From positions 1 through 64,000 of the forward strand of contig NZ_BPLK01000003.1 of the NCBI RefSeq assembly GCF_019656215.1: a stretch of 64,000 nucleotides of DNA, given 5' to 3'. Source of the DNA: Apilactobacillus zhangqiuensis. Its GTDB lineage: Bacteria > Bacillota > Bacilli > Lactobacillales > Lactobacillaceae. Position numbers and translations under genes: made by a program. Shown in pieces: positions 1 to 8,979 of this stretch. The first letter of the stretch is position 1. Each line of letters starts with the position of its first letter. The notes beneath the pieces are model-generated. The model saw only the letters and a program-made list of their open reading frames with translations, was not told the origin of the DNA and ran no database searches.

Positions 1-3
1 TAT

Positions 4-76
4 GACCCGTTGGTCAAGTGGTTTAAGACACTGCCCTTTCACGGCAGTAACATGGGTTCGAATCCCGTACGGGTCA
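4..76 (+). tRNA. tRNA-Glu (TTC)
   Basis: Cloverleaf with a 7-bp acceptor stem (GACCCGT/ACGGGTC), anticodon TTC in a 7-nt loop and a GGTTCGAATCC T-arm. No CCA is encoded. It is the first of ten closely spaced tRNAs; an rRNA operon may lie just left of the window. Confidence 0.95.
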
Positions 77-84
77 TTATATTT

Positions 85-157
85 GGAGGATTAGCTCAGT
101 TGGGAGAGCATCTGCCTTACAAGCAGGAGGTCACAGGTTCGAGCCCTGTATCCTCCA
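85..157 (+). tRNA. tRNA-Val (TAC)
   Basis: Acceptor GGAGGAT/ATCCTCC, anticodon TAC flanked by CT and AA, and a standard GGTTCGAGCCC T-arm. CCA is not encoded. Only 8 nt separate it from tRNA-Glu, consistent with one precursor transcript. Confidence 0.95.
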
Positions 158-175
158 TTCCAAATATATTGGACT

Positions 176-250
176 GGTTCGTTGGTCTAGTTGGTTTAGG
201 ACGCCTGCCTGTCACGCAGGAGGTCACGAGTTCGAGTCTCGTACGAACCG
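176..250 (+). tRNA. tRNA-Asp (GTC)
   Basis: Acceptor GGTTCGT/ACGAACC, discriminator G and anticodon GTC in the loop CTGTCAC. G73 is the expected Asp identity base. CCA is not encoded. Confidence 0.95.
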
Positions 251-306
251 TTGTTGTCATTGACAACATAATTGAATATTTATCTATAGCAAAACATAAA
301 TGGTAT

Positions 307-379
307 GGCTCGGTAGCTCAGTTGGTAGAGCAACGGATTGAAGCTCCGTGTGTCGGCAGTTCGATTCTGTCCCGCGCCA
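307..379 (+). tRNA. tRNA-Phe (GAA)
   Basis: Anticodon GAA in the loop TTGAAGC, discriminator A. The acceptor arms GGCTCGG and CCGCGCC pair except at position 4:69, where T faces C. The rest of the cloverleaf is normal. Confidence 0.93.
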
Positions 380-384
380 TTTAT

Positions 385-470
385 GGAGGGGTAGCGAAGT
401 CTGGCTAAACGCGGCGGACTGTAAATCCGCTCCTTCGGGTTCGGTGGTTCGAATCCACTCCCCTCCACCA
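385..470 (+). tRNA. tRNA-Tyr (GTA)
   Basis: Class II tRNA with a long variable arm (CTCCTTCGGGTTCGG region) and anticodon GTA. Acceptor GGAGGGG/CCCCTCC, discriminator A467, followed directly by CCA at 468-470. It is the only tRNA of this cluster with an encoded CCA. Confidence 0.95.
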
Positions 471-471
471 T

Positions 472-542
472 AGGGATATAGTATAATGGTAGTACAACGG
501 TCTCCAAAACCGTTGGTGCGGGTTCAACTCCTGCTATCCCTG
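472..542 (+). tRNA. tRNA-Trp (CCA)
   Basis: Acceptor AGGGATA/TATCCCT, discriminator G, anticodon CCA in the loop CTCCAAA. A1:U72 and G73 are typical Trp features. CCA end not encoded. Confidence 0.95.
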
Positions 543-555
543 TTAATGTTGCTAT

Positions 556-629
556 GGCGGTAGTGGTGAAGTGGTTAACACATCGGATTGTGGTTCCGAC
601 ACGCGTGGGTTCGATTCCCACCTACCGCC
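556..629 (+). tRNA. tRNA-His (GTG)
   Basis: Anticodon GTG. The extra 5' G(-1) typical of tRNA-His is encoded at 556 and faces C73 at 629; the acceptor proper is GCGGTAG/CTACCGC. Confidence 0.95.
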
Positions 630-638
630 CTTTTTAAT

Positions 639-710
639 TGGGCTATAGCCAAGTGGTAAGGCACTGGACTTTGACTCCATTATGCGCTGGTTCGAATCCA
701 GCTAGCCCAG
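639..710 (+). tRNA. tRNA-Gln (TTG)
   Basis: Acceptor TGGGCTA/TAGCCCA, discriminator G, anticodon TTG in the loop CTTTGAC. The weak U1:A72 pair fits a Gln tRNA. Confidence 0.94.
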
Positions 711-728
711 TTGAATTCGAACTAAAAT

Positions 729-799
<71 letters not shown>

Positions 800-820
800 T
801 TGGCTTCATTTTAATATTAT

Positions 821-904
821 GCCGGAGTGGCGGAATTGGCAGACGCGCTGGACTCAAAATCCAGTGATCGCAAGATCGTGTGGGTTCGAACCCCACCTCC
901 GGTA
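821..904 (+). tRNA. tRNA-Leu (CAA)
   Basis: Class II tRNA with a long variable arm (TGATCGCAAGATCGT), anticodon CAA and discriminator A. The acceptor GCCGGAG/CTCCGGT has a G1:T72 wobble pair. Last tRNA before the terminator. Confidence 0.94.
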
Positions 905-910
905 CTAATC

Positions 911-942
911 AAAAAAGACTATCCGAAAGGGTAGTCTTTTTT
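911..942 (+). terminator. Terminator of the tRNA cluster
   Basis: Hairpin AAGACTATCC / GGGTAGTCTT with a GAAA loop, flanked by an A-run and a T-run. It ends the tRNA transcript. Confidence 0.9.
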
Positions 943-1000
943 GTATTTGTGATTACTTTAAAAAATATTAAAGTTATGATATTATTTTAAGAGTTATAAG

Positions 1001-1065
1001 CGTATTCCCGATAGGATTCACCTTGATAGTGAAGATGCCTTGTAACCAAATTAATAGGGGGAATC
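1001..1065 (+). promoter_or_regulatory. SMK box (SAM-III) riboswitch of metK
   Basis: The leader holds the SMK-box landmarks in order: ATTCCCGATAGGAT (1004-1017), the core AGATGCCTTGTAACC (1033-1047), and AGGGGGAAT (1056-1064). The last segment is the metK Shine-Dalgarno and can pair with ATTCCC. In this family SAM binding stabilises pairing of the Shine-Dalgarno and blocks translation, so metK should be shut off when SAM is plentiful. The segment order and the core match the known Lactobacillales element. A weak -10 (TATGAT, 975-980) could start the transcript. Confidence 0.92.
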
Positions 1066-1071
1066 ATTAAA

Positions 1072-2259
1072 ATGCAAGAAAGACATTTATTTACATCAGA
1101 ATCTGTTTCAGAAGGACATCCAGATAAAATTGCTGATCAAATCAGTGATGCTATCTTGGACGAAATGCTAAAGCAAGATCCCGATTCCAGAGTTGCTTGT
1201 GAATGTTCAGTAACTACTGGTTTGGTATTAGTTTTTGGTGAAATTACCACCAAAGCATACGTTAACATTCAAAAAATTGTTAGAGAAACTATCAAAGAAA
1301 TTGGTTATGACAATGACCAATATGGCTTCGATGGTAATACTTGTGCAGTATTAGTCGCCATTGATGAACAATCACCTGATATTGCTCAAGGTGTTGATGA
1401 TTCTCTAGAAACTCGTGACAGTAGTGAAGATGATCTAGATAAGATTGGGGCAGGTGACCAAGGTCTAATGTTTGGTTATGCGGTGGATGAAACACCTGAA
1501 CTTATGCCACTACCAATTTCTCTAAGTCATAAACTAATGAGAAAAATTGCCGATCTAAGAAAAGATGGCACAATTCCATACTTAAGACCTGATGCTAAGG
1601 CCGAAGTAACTGTTGAATATGATGACAACAACAAGCCAGTTGCTGTTGAAACTGTTGTTTTAAGTACTCAACATGATCCAGATATTACTTTAGAACAAAT
1701 TAGAAAAGATGTTATCGAACAAGTAATTAAGGCTGTTATTCCAGCTGAATTACTAAATGACAACACTAAATTCTTCATTAATCCTACTGGACGTTTCGTA
1801 ATTGGTGGACCACAAGGGGACGCTGGTTTAACTGGTAGAAAGATTATTGTTGATACTTATGGTGGAGCTGCTCACCACGGTGGTGGTGCATTCTCTGGTA
1901 AGGATGCTACTAAGGTAGATAGATCAGCTAGTTATGCTGCAAGATACATTGCTAAGAATATCGTTGCTGCTAAGTTGGCTACTCGTATCGAAGTCCAAGT
2001 TGCATATGCTATTGGTGTTGCAAAACCTGTTTCAATTTCTGTAAATACTTTTGGTACTGCTACTGTTTCAGAAAATGACCTAATTAAAGCAATTAGAGAA
2101 ATTTTTGATTTAAGACCAGCTGGTATCATTAAGATGCTTGACCTAAAACGTCCTATTTACAAAAAAACAGCCGCTTATGGTCACTTCGGTAGAACTGATA
2201 TTGATTTACCTTGGGAACACACTGATAAGGTTGAAGAACTACAAAATTTCTTTAAATAA
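1072..2259 (+). CDS. metK: S-adenosylmethionine synthase
   Basis: Cytosolic enzyme making S-adenosylmethionine from methionine and ATP. The 395-residue protein has the usual length. It carries the N-terminal GHPDK motif (about residues 15-19), the ATP motif GAGDQG (126-131) and the phosphate-binding GGGAFSGKD loop (270-278). The ATG lies 7 nt after the GGGGG Shine-Dalgarno, which is itself part of the SMK riboswitch, so SAM should repress its own synthesis at translation. It is monocistronic, with a terminator after it. Its product feeds the methyltransferases encoded in this window (MnmM, TrmB, YqeM). Confidence 0.97.
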   Translation: MQERHLFTSESVSEGHPDKIADQISDAILDEMLKQDPDSRVACECSVTTGLVLVFGEITTKAYVNIQKIVRETIKEIGYDNDQYGFDGNTCAVLVAIDEQSPDIAQGVDDSLETRDSSEDDLDKIGAGDQGLMFGYAVDETPELMPLPISLSHKLMRKIADLRKDGTIPYLRPDAKAEVTVEYDDNNKPVAVETVVLSTQHDPDITLEQIRKDVIEQVIKAVIPAELLNDNTKFFINPTGRFVIGGPQGDAGLTGRKIIVDTYGGAAHHGGGAFSGKDATKVDRSASYAARYIAKNIVAAKLATRIEVQVAYAIGVAKPVSISVNTFGTATVSENDLIKAIREIFDLRPAGIIKMLDLKRPIYKKTAAYGHFGRTDIDLPWEHTDKVEELQNFFK

Positions 2260-2278
2260 TATATCTTAAAACGATAAA

Positions 2279-2320
2279 GACGATTTATTTGTAGAAAAGT
2301 ACTTATAAATCGTTTTTATT
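2279..2320 (+). terminator. Terminator after metK
   Basis: Stem GACGATTTAT / ATAAATCGTT (2279-2288 with 2304-2313) followed by a T-rich tract. Confidence 0.75.
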
Positions 2321-2334
2321 TTGATGGAGGAACA

Positions 2335-3804
2335 ATGAGTATTAATACGCAAAAGAACAATGTTTTATTAGTTACCATATCATTGTTTATCGCTACATTT
2401 ATGAGTGCTGTTGAAGGAACAATTGTATCAACTGCGATGCCCACAATTGTAGGGGATTTACATGGTGTTTCAATTATGAACTGGGTGTTTTCAGTTTATT
2501 TACTTACCAATGCGATATCGACACCAATCTATGGGAAATTATCAGATCAATTTGGTAGAAAGAAGATTTTTATTTTTGGAATTGGGATTTTCCTAATTGG
2601 ATCCATTTTTTCTGGAATGTCTAATTCAATGACTACACTAATCATTTGGCGCGCAATTCAAGGGGTTGGTGCTGGTGTGATTATGCCACTATCCTATACG
2701 ATTGTTGCGGATATTTATTCAGATGAGAACAGGGGTAAAATTTTAGGATTAAATGGTGCTATTTGGGGAATTGCATCAATCCTTGCACCATTAATTGGTG
2801 GATTCATAGTTGATAGACTTAGTTGGCATTGGATTTTCTTCTTAAACGTACCATTGGGAATTCTTGCCATGATTATTTTTATGGTTAGTTTCCATGAAAA
2901 ACACGTGTTTGTTAAACAATCTATCGATTACCTTGGAATGGTATATCTATCATTATTGTTATTATCATTGATGTACATCATTCAATTGATTAGTGATCTA
3001 TCTGATAATTTACAACCAATTTCATACTGTATTTTCTTCTCAATATTATTATTGATATTATTTGTAAGAAAAGAACATTGTGCTGAAAACCCAATTATTC
3101 CGATGAAGTTATTGAAGAACAGAACCTTCGTTATTCAAAACATCATTGCATTTCTAATCAGTGGATTTTTGATGGGATTAGAAGTTTATCTTCCAGTTTG
3201 GACACAAGGTATCTTTGGATATCCCGCAACGCTTTCTGGATTAGCAATTACACCAACCTCAATTCTTTGGATCTTTGGTGCATTCGTTTCAGGATGGTTG
3301 TTATCTAGAATGAAGGCATTTTACGCTACAATTTTTGGTTTGTTCTTCATTTTAATTGCTGCTATTTGGGTGTTCTTACTTCCATTTACAGTTTCATTTG
3401 GCTGGTTCTTCGTAATTGCGGCAATTTGTGGAATTGGTTTTGGAATTACCATTACCAATGGAACAGTGATTTCACAAAATAGTGTTGAAAAATCAGATGT
3501 TGGTGTTGCTACTTCATTTAATACACTTTGTAGAATTTTTGGTCAAACATTGATTGTGGCCGTTTTAGGTATCGTGATGAATAGACAATTAACAATTGGA
3601 ATTCTCCATACCGATGGCGCTAAAATGGATATGATTAATAAAATTGTTAATGTCAAAACTGCTCATTTAGTTCCTGATAAGTTAATGGAACCATTAAGAC
3701 ATGTAATTTACGATTCATTACATCAAGTATTTTGGATCTGCCTACTTATCGTTATTTTTGCGATAATTGTAAATTTATATGATCGTATTTTAGCTAAAAA
3801 GTAA
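2335..3804 (+). CDS. MFS multidrug efflux transporter, DHA2 (EmrB/QacA) type
   Basis: Predicted proton-driven drug exporter in the cell membrane. The 489 residues are mostly hydrophobic, in a pattern fitting 14 membrane segments. Motif A is GKLSDQFGRKK (about 67-77), between helices 2 and 3. A motif-C-like stretch (GIASILAPLIGGFI) occurs near residues 145-158, as in antiporters of this family. The Shine-Dalgarno GGAGG sits 5 nt before the ATG. The gene stands alone between two terminators with no regulator beside it. The substrate cannot be told from the sequence. Confidence 0.85.
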   Translation: MSINTQKNNVLLVTISLFIATFMSAVEGTIVSTAMPTIVGDLHGVSIMNWVFSVYLLTNAISTPIYGKLSDQFGRKKIFIFGIGIFLIGSIFSGMSNSMTTLIIWRAIQGVGAGVIMPLSYTIVADIYSDENRGKILGLNGAIWGIASILAPLIGGFIVDRLSWHWIFFLNVPLGILAMIIFMVSFHEKHVFVKQSIDYLGMVYLSLLLLSLMYIIQLISDLSDNLQPISYCIFFSILLLILFVRKEHCAENPIIPMKLLKNRTFVIQNIIAFLISGFLMGLEVYLPVWTQGIFGYPATLSGLAITPTSILWIFGAFVSGWLLSRMKAFYATIFGLFFILIAAIWVFLLPFTVSFGWFFVIAAICGIGFGITITNGTVISQNSVEKSDVGVATSFNTLCRIFGQTLIVAVLGIVMNRQLTIGILHTDGAKMDMINKIVNVKTAHLVPDKLMEPLRHVIYDSLHQVFWICLLIVIFAIIVNLYDRILAKK

Positions 3805-3809
3805 AATAA

Positions 3810-3843
3810 AAAATTCCAACTATAATTAGTTGGAATTTTTTTG
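3810..3843. terminator. Bidirectional terminator between the MFS gene and mnmM
   Basis: Stem TTCCAACTA/TAGTTGGAA flanked by A-run and T-run, serving both convergent genes. The mnmM stop codon lies inside it. Confidence 0.85.
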
Positions 3844-4392
3844 TATTGCCAATAGGATTGGTGGGCAATGAACTTGATTAATAAATTGATATTGCATAAC
3901 AGAAAATGTTTTTTGATTTAAGCTTTGAGCATATTCAATGACGGCATCCTTTTCTTGTGGACCACCGGTGTGTCCGTAATATAGAACTAAGACGACAATT
4001 CCATTAATTTCAAGTTTATCTAGACATGCCTTAATTGCTACAAGGGTGGTATCTGGTCTGGTGATAATGCTTTTATCGCTACCAGGTAAATATCCTAGGT
4101 TAAAGATAGCGGCATTAATTGATTCGTCTACTAATTGATTAATGTTTTCGTGACCGGTATTAAATAGGGTGACGTTACTACTTAAATTTTTTTCATCTAA
4201 TCTTTGTTTTGTGTATTCAATTGCTTCTTTCTGAACATCGAAGCCATAGACTTTTCCGTTTTCACCAACTAATTGTGATAAAAACGCAGTATCATTTCCT
4301 TTTCCAACAGTGGCATCAATGACTGTATCGCCATTTTGCACCAGTTGAGATAATAGGGTATGGCTATATCTAACGGATGGTTGAATTTTCAT
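3826..4392 (-). CDS. mnmM: tRNA wobble-uridine methyltransferase MnmM (YtqB family)
   Basis: SAM-dependent methyltransferase of 188 residues, the family's usual size. Motif I is VIDATVGKGNDT (about 24-35). A second typical block, FNLGYLPGSDK, lies near residues 94-104. YtqB-family enzymes in Bacillus and Staphylococcus were shown to perform the last methylation of the mnm5s2U wobble modification in tRNA; I assign the function by family. The ATG is preceded by AAGGAGCG. The 3' end overlaps the bidirectional terminator. Confidence 0.85.
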   Translation of the reverse strand: MKIQPSVRYSHTLLSQLVQNGDTVIDATVGKGNDTAFLSQLVGENGKVYGFDVQKEAIEYTKQRLDEKNLSSNVTLFNTGHENINQLVDESINAAIFNLGYLPGSDKSIITRPDTTLVAIKACLDKLEINGIVVLVLYYGHTGGPQEKDAVIEYAQSLNQKTFSVMQYQFINQVHCPPILLAIQKNSN

Positions 4393-4450
4393 TATTGAAC
4401 GCTCCTTAACTAATAACTATCAATAATTCTAACACATTTATTAATTGTCC

Positions 4451-4479
4451 TTGATTTTAATTCTTTAGACTGGTATATT
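4451..4479 (+). promoter_or_regulatory. Promoter of leuS
   Basis: TTGATT (4451-4456), 17-nt spacer, TATATT (4474-4479) preceded by TGG, an extended -10. Transcription would start about 4486, just before the T-box leader. Confidence 0.75.
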
Positions 4480-4485
4480 TAAAAT

Positions 4486-4735
4486 AATTAAATTACCGAA
4501 TAGAAATTGTTGATACGAGGTAGTAGATTGACATTGCTTTTCAGAAACTAAATGGCTGCTGTGAATTTAGACCAATGTTAATTGAACTAGTCGTAGAGAT
4601 CTTGACTGAATCTAAGTAGGTTAAGACGTTTTCCGCGTTAAGGACTTGAGATGTATCTATATTTTTATAGATAAACTTAGGTGGTACCGCGGAATTTTCG
4701 TCCTATAGGCTTTATAGCTTATAGGACTTTTTTTA
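4486..4735 (+). promoter_or_regulatory. T-box leader of leuS, specifier CTA (Leu)
   Basis: Stem I can be drawn as TACGA (4514-4518)/TCGTA (4591-4595), a specifier loop with AGTA (4522-4525), and ACATTG/CAATGT (4531-4536/4573-4578). On the 3' side of the loop GAA is followed by CTA (4587-4589), a Leu codon, then one purine and the lower stem. The T-box sequence AGGTGGTACCGCGG is at 4679-4692, followed by a terminator (stem GTCCTATA/TATAGGAC, 4700-4727, then T-run). Uncharged tRNA-Leu should favour antitermination and leuS expression. The specifier is inferred from the drawn structure. Confidence 0.9.
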
Positions 4736-4764
4736 TTCGATAACTGATTAAAGGAGGAATTTTT

Positions 4765-7182
4765 ATGGCTTATAATCACAAAGATGTTGAAAAGAAATGG
4801 CAAAAATATTGGGAAACTAATGAAACTTTTAAAACAACAAATGATGAAAACAAAGAAAATTACTATGCTCTAGATATGTTCCCATATCCTTCTGGTCAAG
4901 GACTTCACGTAGGACATCCTGAAGGATACACTGCAACAGATATCATGGCTAGATTTAAGAGAATGCAAGGAAAGAACGTATTACATCCAATTGGATTTGA
5001 TGCATTCGGTTTACCTGCAGAACAATACGCATTAAAGACAGGTAACCATCCTGGTTCATTCACTCAAAAGAACATCGAACACTTTAGAGAACAAATTAAG
5101 TCATTAGGTTTCTCATATGACTGGGACAGAGAAGTTGATACTACTGATCCTAAGTACTACAAGTGGACTCAATGGATTTTCGAACAATTATACAAAAAAG
5201 GTTTAGCTTACGAAGATGAAATCGAAGTTAACTGGGCTCCAGACTTTATGGGTGGAACCGTTGTTGCTAACGAAGAAGTTATCGATGGTAAGACTGAACG
5301 TGGTGGATACCCTGTATACCGTGTTCCAATGAAGCAATGGGTATTGAAGATTACAGCATATGCCGATCGTTTAATTGATGACTTAGACGACTTGGACTGG
5401 CCAGAAAGCATTAAAGAAATGCAAAGAAACTGGATTGGTCGTTCAAAGGGTGCAAGTGTATTCTTTGGTGTTAAGGACCATGATGAAAAGATTGAAGTTT
5501 TCACAACTAGACCAGATACATTATTCGGTGCTGGCTACATTGTTTTAGCACCTGATCATGATTTAGTGGACAAGATTGCTACTGATGACAAAAAAGAAGC
5601 AATTGAAGCATACCGTAAGGAAGTTGCTACTAAGTCTGATTTAGAACGTACTGATTTAAACAAAGATAAGTCTGGTGTATTCACTGGTGCTTATGGAATT
5701 AACCCAGTTAATGGTGAACAAATTCCAATTTGGATTGGTGACTACGTTCTTTCATCATACGGAACTGGTGCTATTATGGCTGTTCCAGCACATGATGACC
5801 GTGATTATGAATTTGCCAAGAAATTTGATCTTCCTATCAAACCAGTTATCGAAGGTGGCGACATCAAAAAAGAAGCATACACTGGTGATGGTGTTCACAT
5901 TAACTCAGACTTCTTAGATGGTATGAACAAGAAAGATGCCATTGATGCTATCGTTAAGTGGTTAGAAGATAACAATGCTGGTCATGCAAAGACTAACTAC
6001 CGTTTGAGAGACTGGATCTTCTCACGTCAAAGATACTGGGGTGAACCAATTCCAGTTATTCATTGGGAAGACGGTGAAACTGGTTTAGTACCAGAAGACG
6101 AACTTCCATTGGTATTACCTGAAACTGATAACATCGAACCATCAGGTACTGGTGAATCACCATTAGCTAACATTGACGAATGGGTAAATGTTGTTGATGA
6201 AAATGGTCGTAAGGGTAAACGTGAAACTAACACTATGCCACAATGGGCAGGTAGTTCATGGTACTACTTAAGATACATCGATCCACACAATGATAAGATG
6301 ATTGCTGATCCTGAACTATTAAAGAAATGGCTACCAGTTGACCTATACATTGGTGGTGCAGAACATGCTGTTCTTCACTTACTATATGCTCGTTTCTGGC
6401 ACAAAGTTCTTTACGATTTAGGTGTTGTTCCAACTAAGGAACCATTCCACAAGCTAGTTAACCAAGGAATGATTTTAGGAACTAACCACGAAAAGATGTC
6501 AAAATCAAAGGGTAACGTTGTTAACCCTGATGATATCGTTGAAGAATACGGTGCTGATACATTGAGACTATACGAAATGTTTATGGGACCATTGACTGAA
6601 TCAAAACCATGGAGTACTGAAGGTATTAATGGTGCGAACAGATGGGTCAACCGTGTTTGGAGATTAATGATTGATGACGAAGATAAACTTCGTGACAGAA
6701 TCACTACTGTAAACGATCATAAATTAGATAAAATTTACAACCAAACTGTTAAGAAAGTAACTGATGATTACGAAAACCTTCGTTTCAACGTTGCTATTTC
6801 AAGCATGATGGTATTTGTAAACGAATGCTACAAGCAAGATAGTTTATTCCTAGATTACATGGAAGGATTCGTGAAGTTAGTCTCACCAATCATTCCACAT
6901 ATGGCTGAAGAACTATGGAGTAAGTTTGGTCATGATGAAAGCATTACTTATGCTAAATGGCCAGAATACGATGAAAGCAAGCTAGTTGATGACGAAGTAC
7001 AAATCGTAGTTCAAGTTAACGGTAAGGTAAGAGCTCACATTAAGGTTGCCGCTGATGCATCTAAGGATGCTACTCAAGAAGCAGCTATGAGTGACGACAA
7101 GATTAAGGCAGATATTGAAGGAAAGACAGTTAGAAAGGTAATTGTTGTTCCTGGTAAGATTGTAAATATCGTTGCTAACTAA
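4765..7182 (+). CDS. leuS: Leucyl-tRNA synthetase
   Basis: Class I synthetase charging tRNA-Leu. The 805-residue length is normal for Firmicutes. The HIGH-type motif is HVGH (48-51), within [12 protein letters not shown]. An editing (CP1) domain containing [12 protein letters not shown] sits in the first third, and KMSKS is at about 577-581. The Shine-Dalgarno AAAGGAGG precedes the ATG. Transcription is controlled by the Leu T-box leader immediately upstream, and a strong terminator follows. Confidence 0.98.
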   Translation: MAYNHKDVEKKWQKYWETNETFKTTNDENKENYYALDMFPYPSGQGLHVGHPEGYTATDIMARFKRMQGKNVLHPIGFDAFGLPAEQYALKTGNHPGSFTQKNIEHFREQIKSLGFSYDWDREVDTTDPKYYKWTQWIFEQLYKKGLAYEDEIEVNWAPDFMGGTVVANEEVIDGKTERGGYPVYRVPMKQWVLKITAYADRLIDDLDDLDWPESIKEMQRNWIGRSKGASVFFGVKDHDEKIEVFTTRPDTLFGAGYIVLAPDHDLVDKIATDDKKEAIEAYRKEVATKSDLERTDLNKDKSGVFTGAYGINPVNGEQIPIWIGDYVLSSYGTGAIMAVPAHDDRDYEFAKKFDLPIKPVIEGGDIKKEAYTGDGVHINSDFLDGMNKKDAIDAIVKWLEDNNAGHAKTNYRLRDWIFSRQRYWGEPIPVIHWEDGETGLVPEDELPLVLPETDNIEPSGTGESPLANIDEWVNVVDENGRKGKRETNTMPQWAGSSWYYLRYIDPHNDKMIADPELLKKWLPVDLYIGGAEHAVLHLLYARFWHKVLYDLGVVPTKEPFHKLVNQGMILGTNHEKMSKSKGNVVNPDDIVEEYGADTLRLYEMFMGPLTESKPWSTEGINGANRWVNRVWRLMIDDEDKLRDRITTVNDHKLDKIYNQTVKKVTDDYENLRFNVAISSMMVFVNECYKQDSLFLDYMEGFVKLVSPIIPHMAEELWSKFGHDESITYAKWPEYDESKLVDDEVQIVVQVNGKVRAHIKVAADASKDATQEAAMSDDKIKADIEGKTVRKVIVVPGKIVNIVAN

Positions 7183-7188
7183 ATAAAA

Positions 7189-7223
7189 AGAGTGATAATT
7201 TAACGATTATCACTCTTTTTTTG
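7189..7223 (+). terminator. Terminator after leuS
   Basis: Perfect stem AGAGTGATAAT/ATTATCACTCT followed by seven or more T. Confidence 0.92.
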
Positions 7224-7243
7224 TGCCTTAAAGTGTTATGATA

Positions 7244-7272
7244 TTGATTACGAGTAAAATATTGATTAAAAT
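7244..7272 (+). promoter_or_regulatory. Promoter of the flippase gene
   Basis: TTGATT (7244-7249), 17-nt spacer, TAAAAT (7267-7272), 36 nt before the ATG. Confidence 0.65.
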
Positions 7273-7308
7273 GAACAAGTTAGAGAAATTTGAAAGTGGG
7301 AATGCGAT

Positions 7309-8961
7309 ATGCATGAACAAGATAAAAATATGAAAGATAATTTAGCTCAAGATAAGATGATAGAGGGATCCGCATGGATGACTGCGGGAAGCATCTTATC
7401 AAGAATATTAGGAGCAGTATACATAATTCCTTGGAGTATAATGCTTGGGACATTGTATTTACAAGCAAACGCGTTATACGTTCAAGGATATAACGTTTAT
7501 AGTTTAATATTAATTATTTCTATTGCGGGAATTCCATCTGCGATTGCAAAACAGGTTGCTCATTATAATGCCTTAAATGAGTATGGAGTCAGCGTCAGGT
7601 TATACAAACGAGGATTATTATTATCATTAATCACTGGAATTGTCTGTGCGTTGATTTTATATATCGGTGCTCCAGCATTCGATAATGGAAATCCTGATTT
7701 AATACCAGTTATGAGATCATTGTCATGGGCAGTATTAATTATTCCAACAATGAGTTTGACACGTGGATACTTCCAAGGATTCCAAGATATGGCACCTTCA
7801 GCTATTTCACAATTTGCTGAACAATTATTCCGTGTTATTTATATGCTGGTAGCCGTATTCTTCATCATCAAGATAATGAAGGGTAATTGGGTTACTGCGG
7901 TTTCTCAATCAACATTTGCCGCCTTCATTGGTTCAGTCGCTGGATTATTGGTTTTGGGATGGTACTACTTAAAGCGTCGTCGTTACTACCGTTCATTGGT
8001 TAAGAACAGTAATAATAAAATTCACGTGAATGCCAATAAATTATATGTGGAAATTATTCAACAAGCTGTTCCATTTGTTATTTTAGGTGCTGGAATTTCA
8101 ATCTTCCAATTAATTGACCAATTTACATTCTTCAAGATTATGCATGTTGCAACTAATGACTCTAATCAAGTTCTAAATCAGTTATATGCAATCTTTGCTG
8201 GTAATGCTAACAAACTAATTATGATTACCATCTCGCTTGCTTCAGCAATGGCAATCACAGTTGTTCCATTATTATCAGAAGCTTACACCAAGGGTGATAA
8301 GAAAGAAATCAGCCACCAAATATCAAGTGGTTTTGTACTATTTTCATTCGTAATGATTCCAGCAGCACTAGGGATGACTGCAGTGGCAGGTCCATTAAAC
8401 CGTCTATTCTATGGTACTGGAAATGGTGATTTATCAGCTAATGTTTTAGCATTTTCATCAATTATTTCAATCTTCTTCGGACTATTTACGGTAGTTACTG
8501 CAATGATGCAAGGAATTTCTCAAAACAAGGTTGCTGTTAGATTTTTTGTTTATGGAATTATTGCTAAAGTTGTATCACAATTCCCAATGGTATTCTTCTT
8601 CAAGGAATTCGGTCCGCTAATTTCTTCTGCAATTGGATTTATGGTCGTAAATGGATTGATTATTAGTTCATTGGATCGTCAATTCAAGATTAGAAGTGAT
8701 AAGATGCTAACTCAAATTAATAGTATTGTACTTTTCTCACTTGTGACATATTTGGTTGCATTGGCAGCTGTATATGCCGGTAATATGTTTGTTGGTCTTG
8801 TTGGCAATCCATTCACCCGTGTTGGCAGCTTTATCGTAGTTTCAATTGCAACAGTATTGGGTGGAGTAGTATACGTTTACCTAGCACTAAAGAGTAGAAT
8901 TGCTGATACCGTCATTGGTAGCAAGGCTGCTTCAATTAGAAACAAGTTGAATATTAAATAA
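7309..8961 (+). CDS. YtgP/MurJ-type lipid flippase (MATE-like, SpoVB family)
   Basis: Integral membrane protein of 550 residues with many hydrophobic segments, probably 14. The N-terminal block GSAWMTAGSILSRILGAVY is typical of the SpoVB/YtgP branch of the polysaccharide-flippase superfamily. In Bacillus, YtgP acts as a MurJ-type lipid II flippase, so the likely role is moving the peptidoglycan precursor outward. Substrate is inferred from family only; wall-polysaccharide export is the alternative. The Shine-Dalgarno before ATG 7309 is weak, and the next in-frame ATG (7330) has none. A DUF1275 gene follows after 18 nt. Confidence 0.8.
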   Translation: MHEQDKNMKDNLAQDKMIEGSAWMTAGSILSRILGAVYIIPWSIMLGTLYLQANALYVQGYNVYSLILIISIAGIPSAIAKQVAHYNALNEYGVSVRLYKRGLLLSLITGIVCALILYIGAPAFDNGNPDLIPVMRSLSWAVLIIPTMSLTRGYFQGFQDMAPSAISQFAEQLFRVIYMLVAVFFIIKIMKGNWVTAVSQSTFAAFIGSVAGLLVLGWYYLKRRRYYRSLVKNSNNKIHVNANKLYVEIIQQAVPFVILGAGISIFQLIDQFTFFKIMHVATNDSNQVLNQLYAIFAGNANKLIMITISLASAMAITVVPLLSEAYTKGDKKEISHQISSGFVLFSFVMIPAALGMTAVAGPLNRLFYGTGNGDLSANVLAFSSIISIFFGLFTVVTAMMQGISQNKVAVRFFVYGIIAKVVSQFPMVFFFKEFGPLISSAIGFMVVNGLIISSLDRQFKIRSDKMLTQINSIVLFSLVTYLVALAAVYAGNMFVGLVGNPFTRVGSFIVVSIATVLGGVVYVYLALKSRIADTVIGSKAASIRNKLNIK

Positions 8962-8979
8962 TAACTGAAAGCATGGGTA

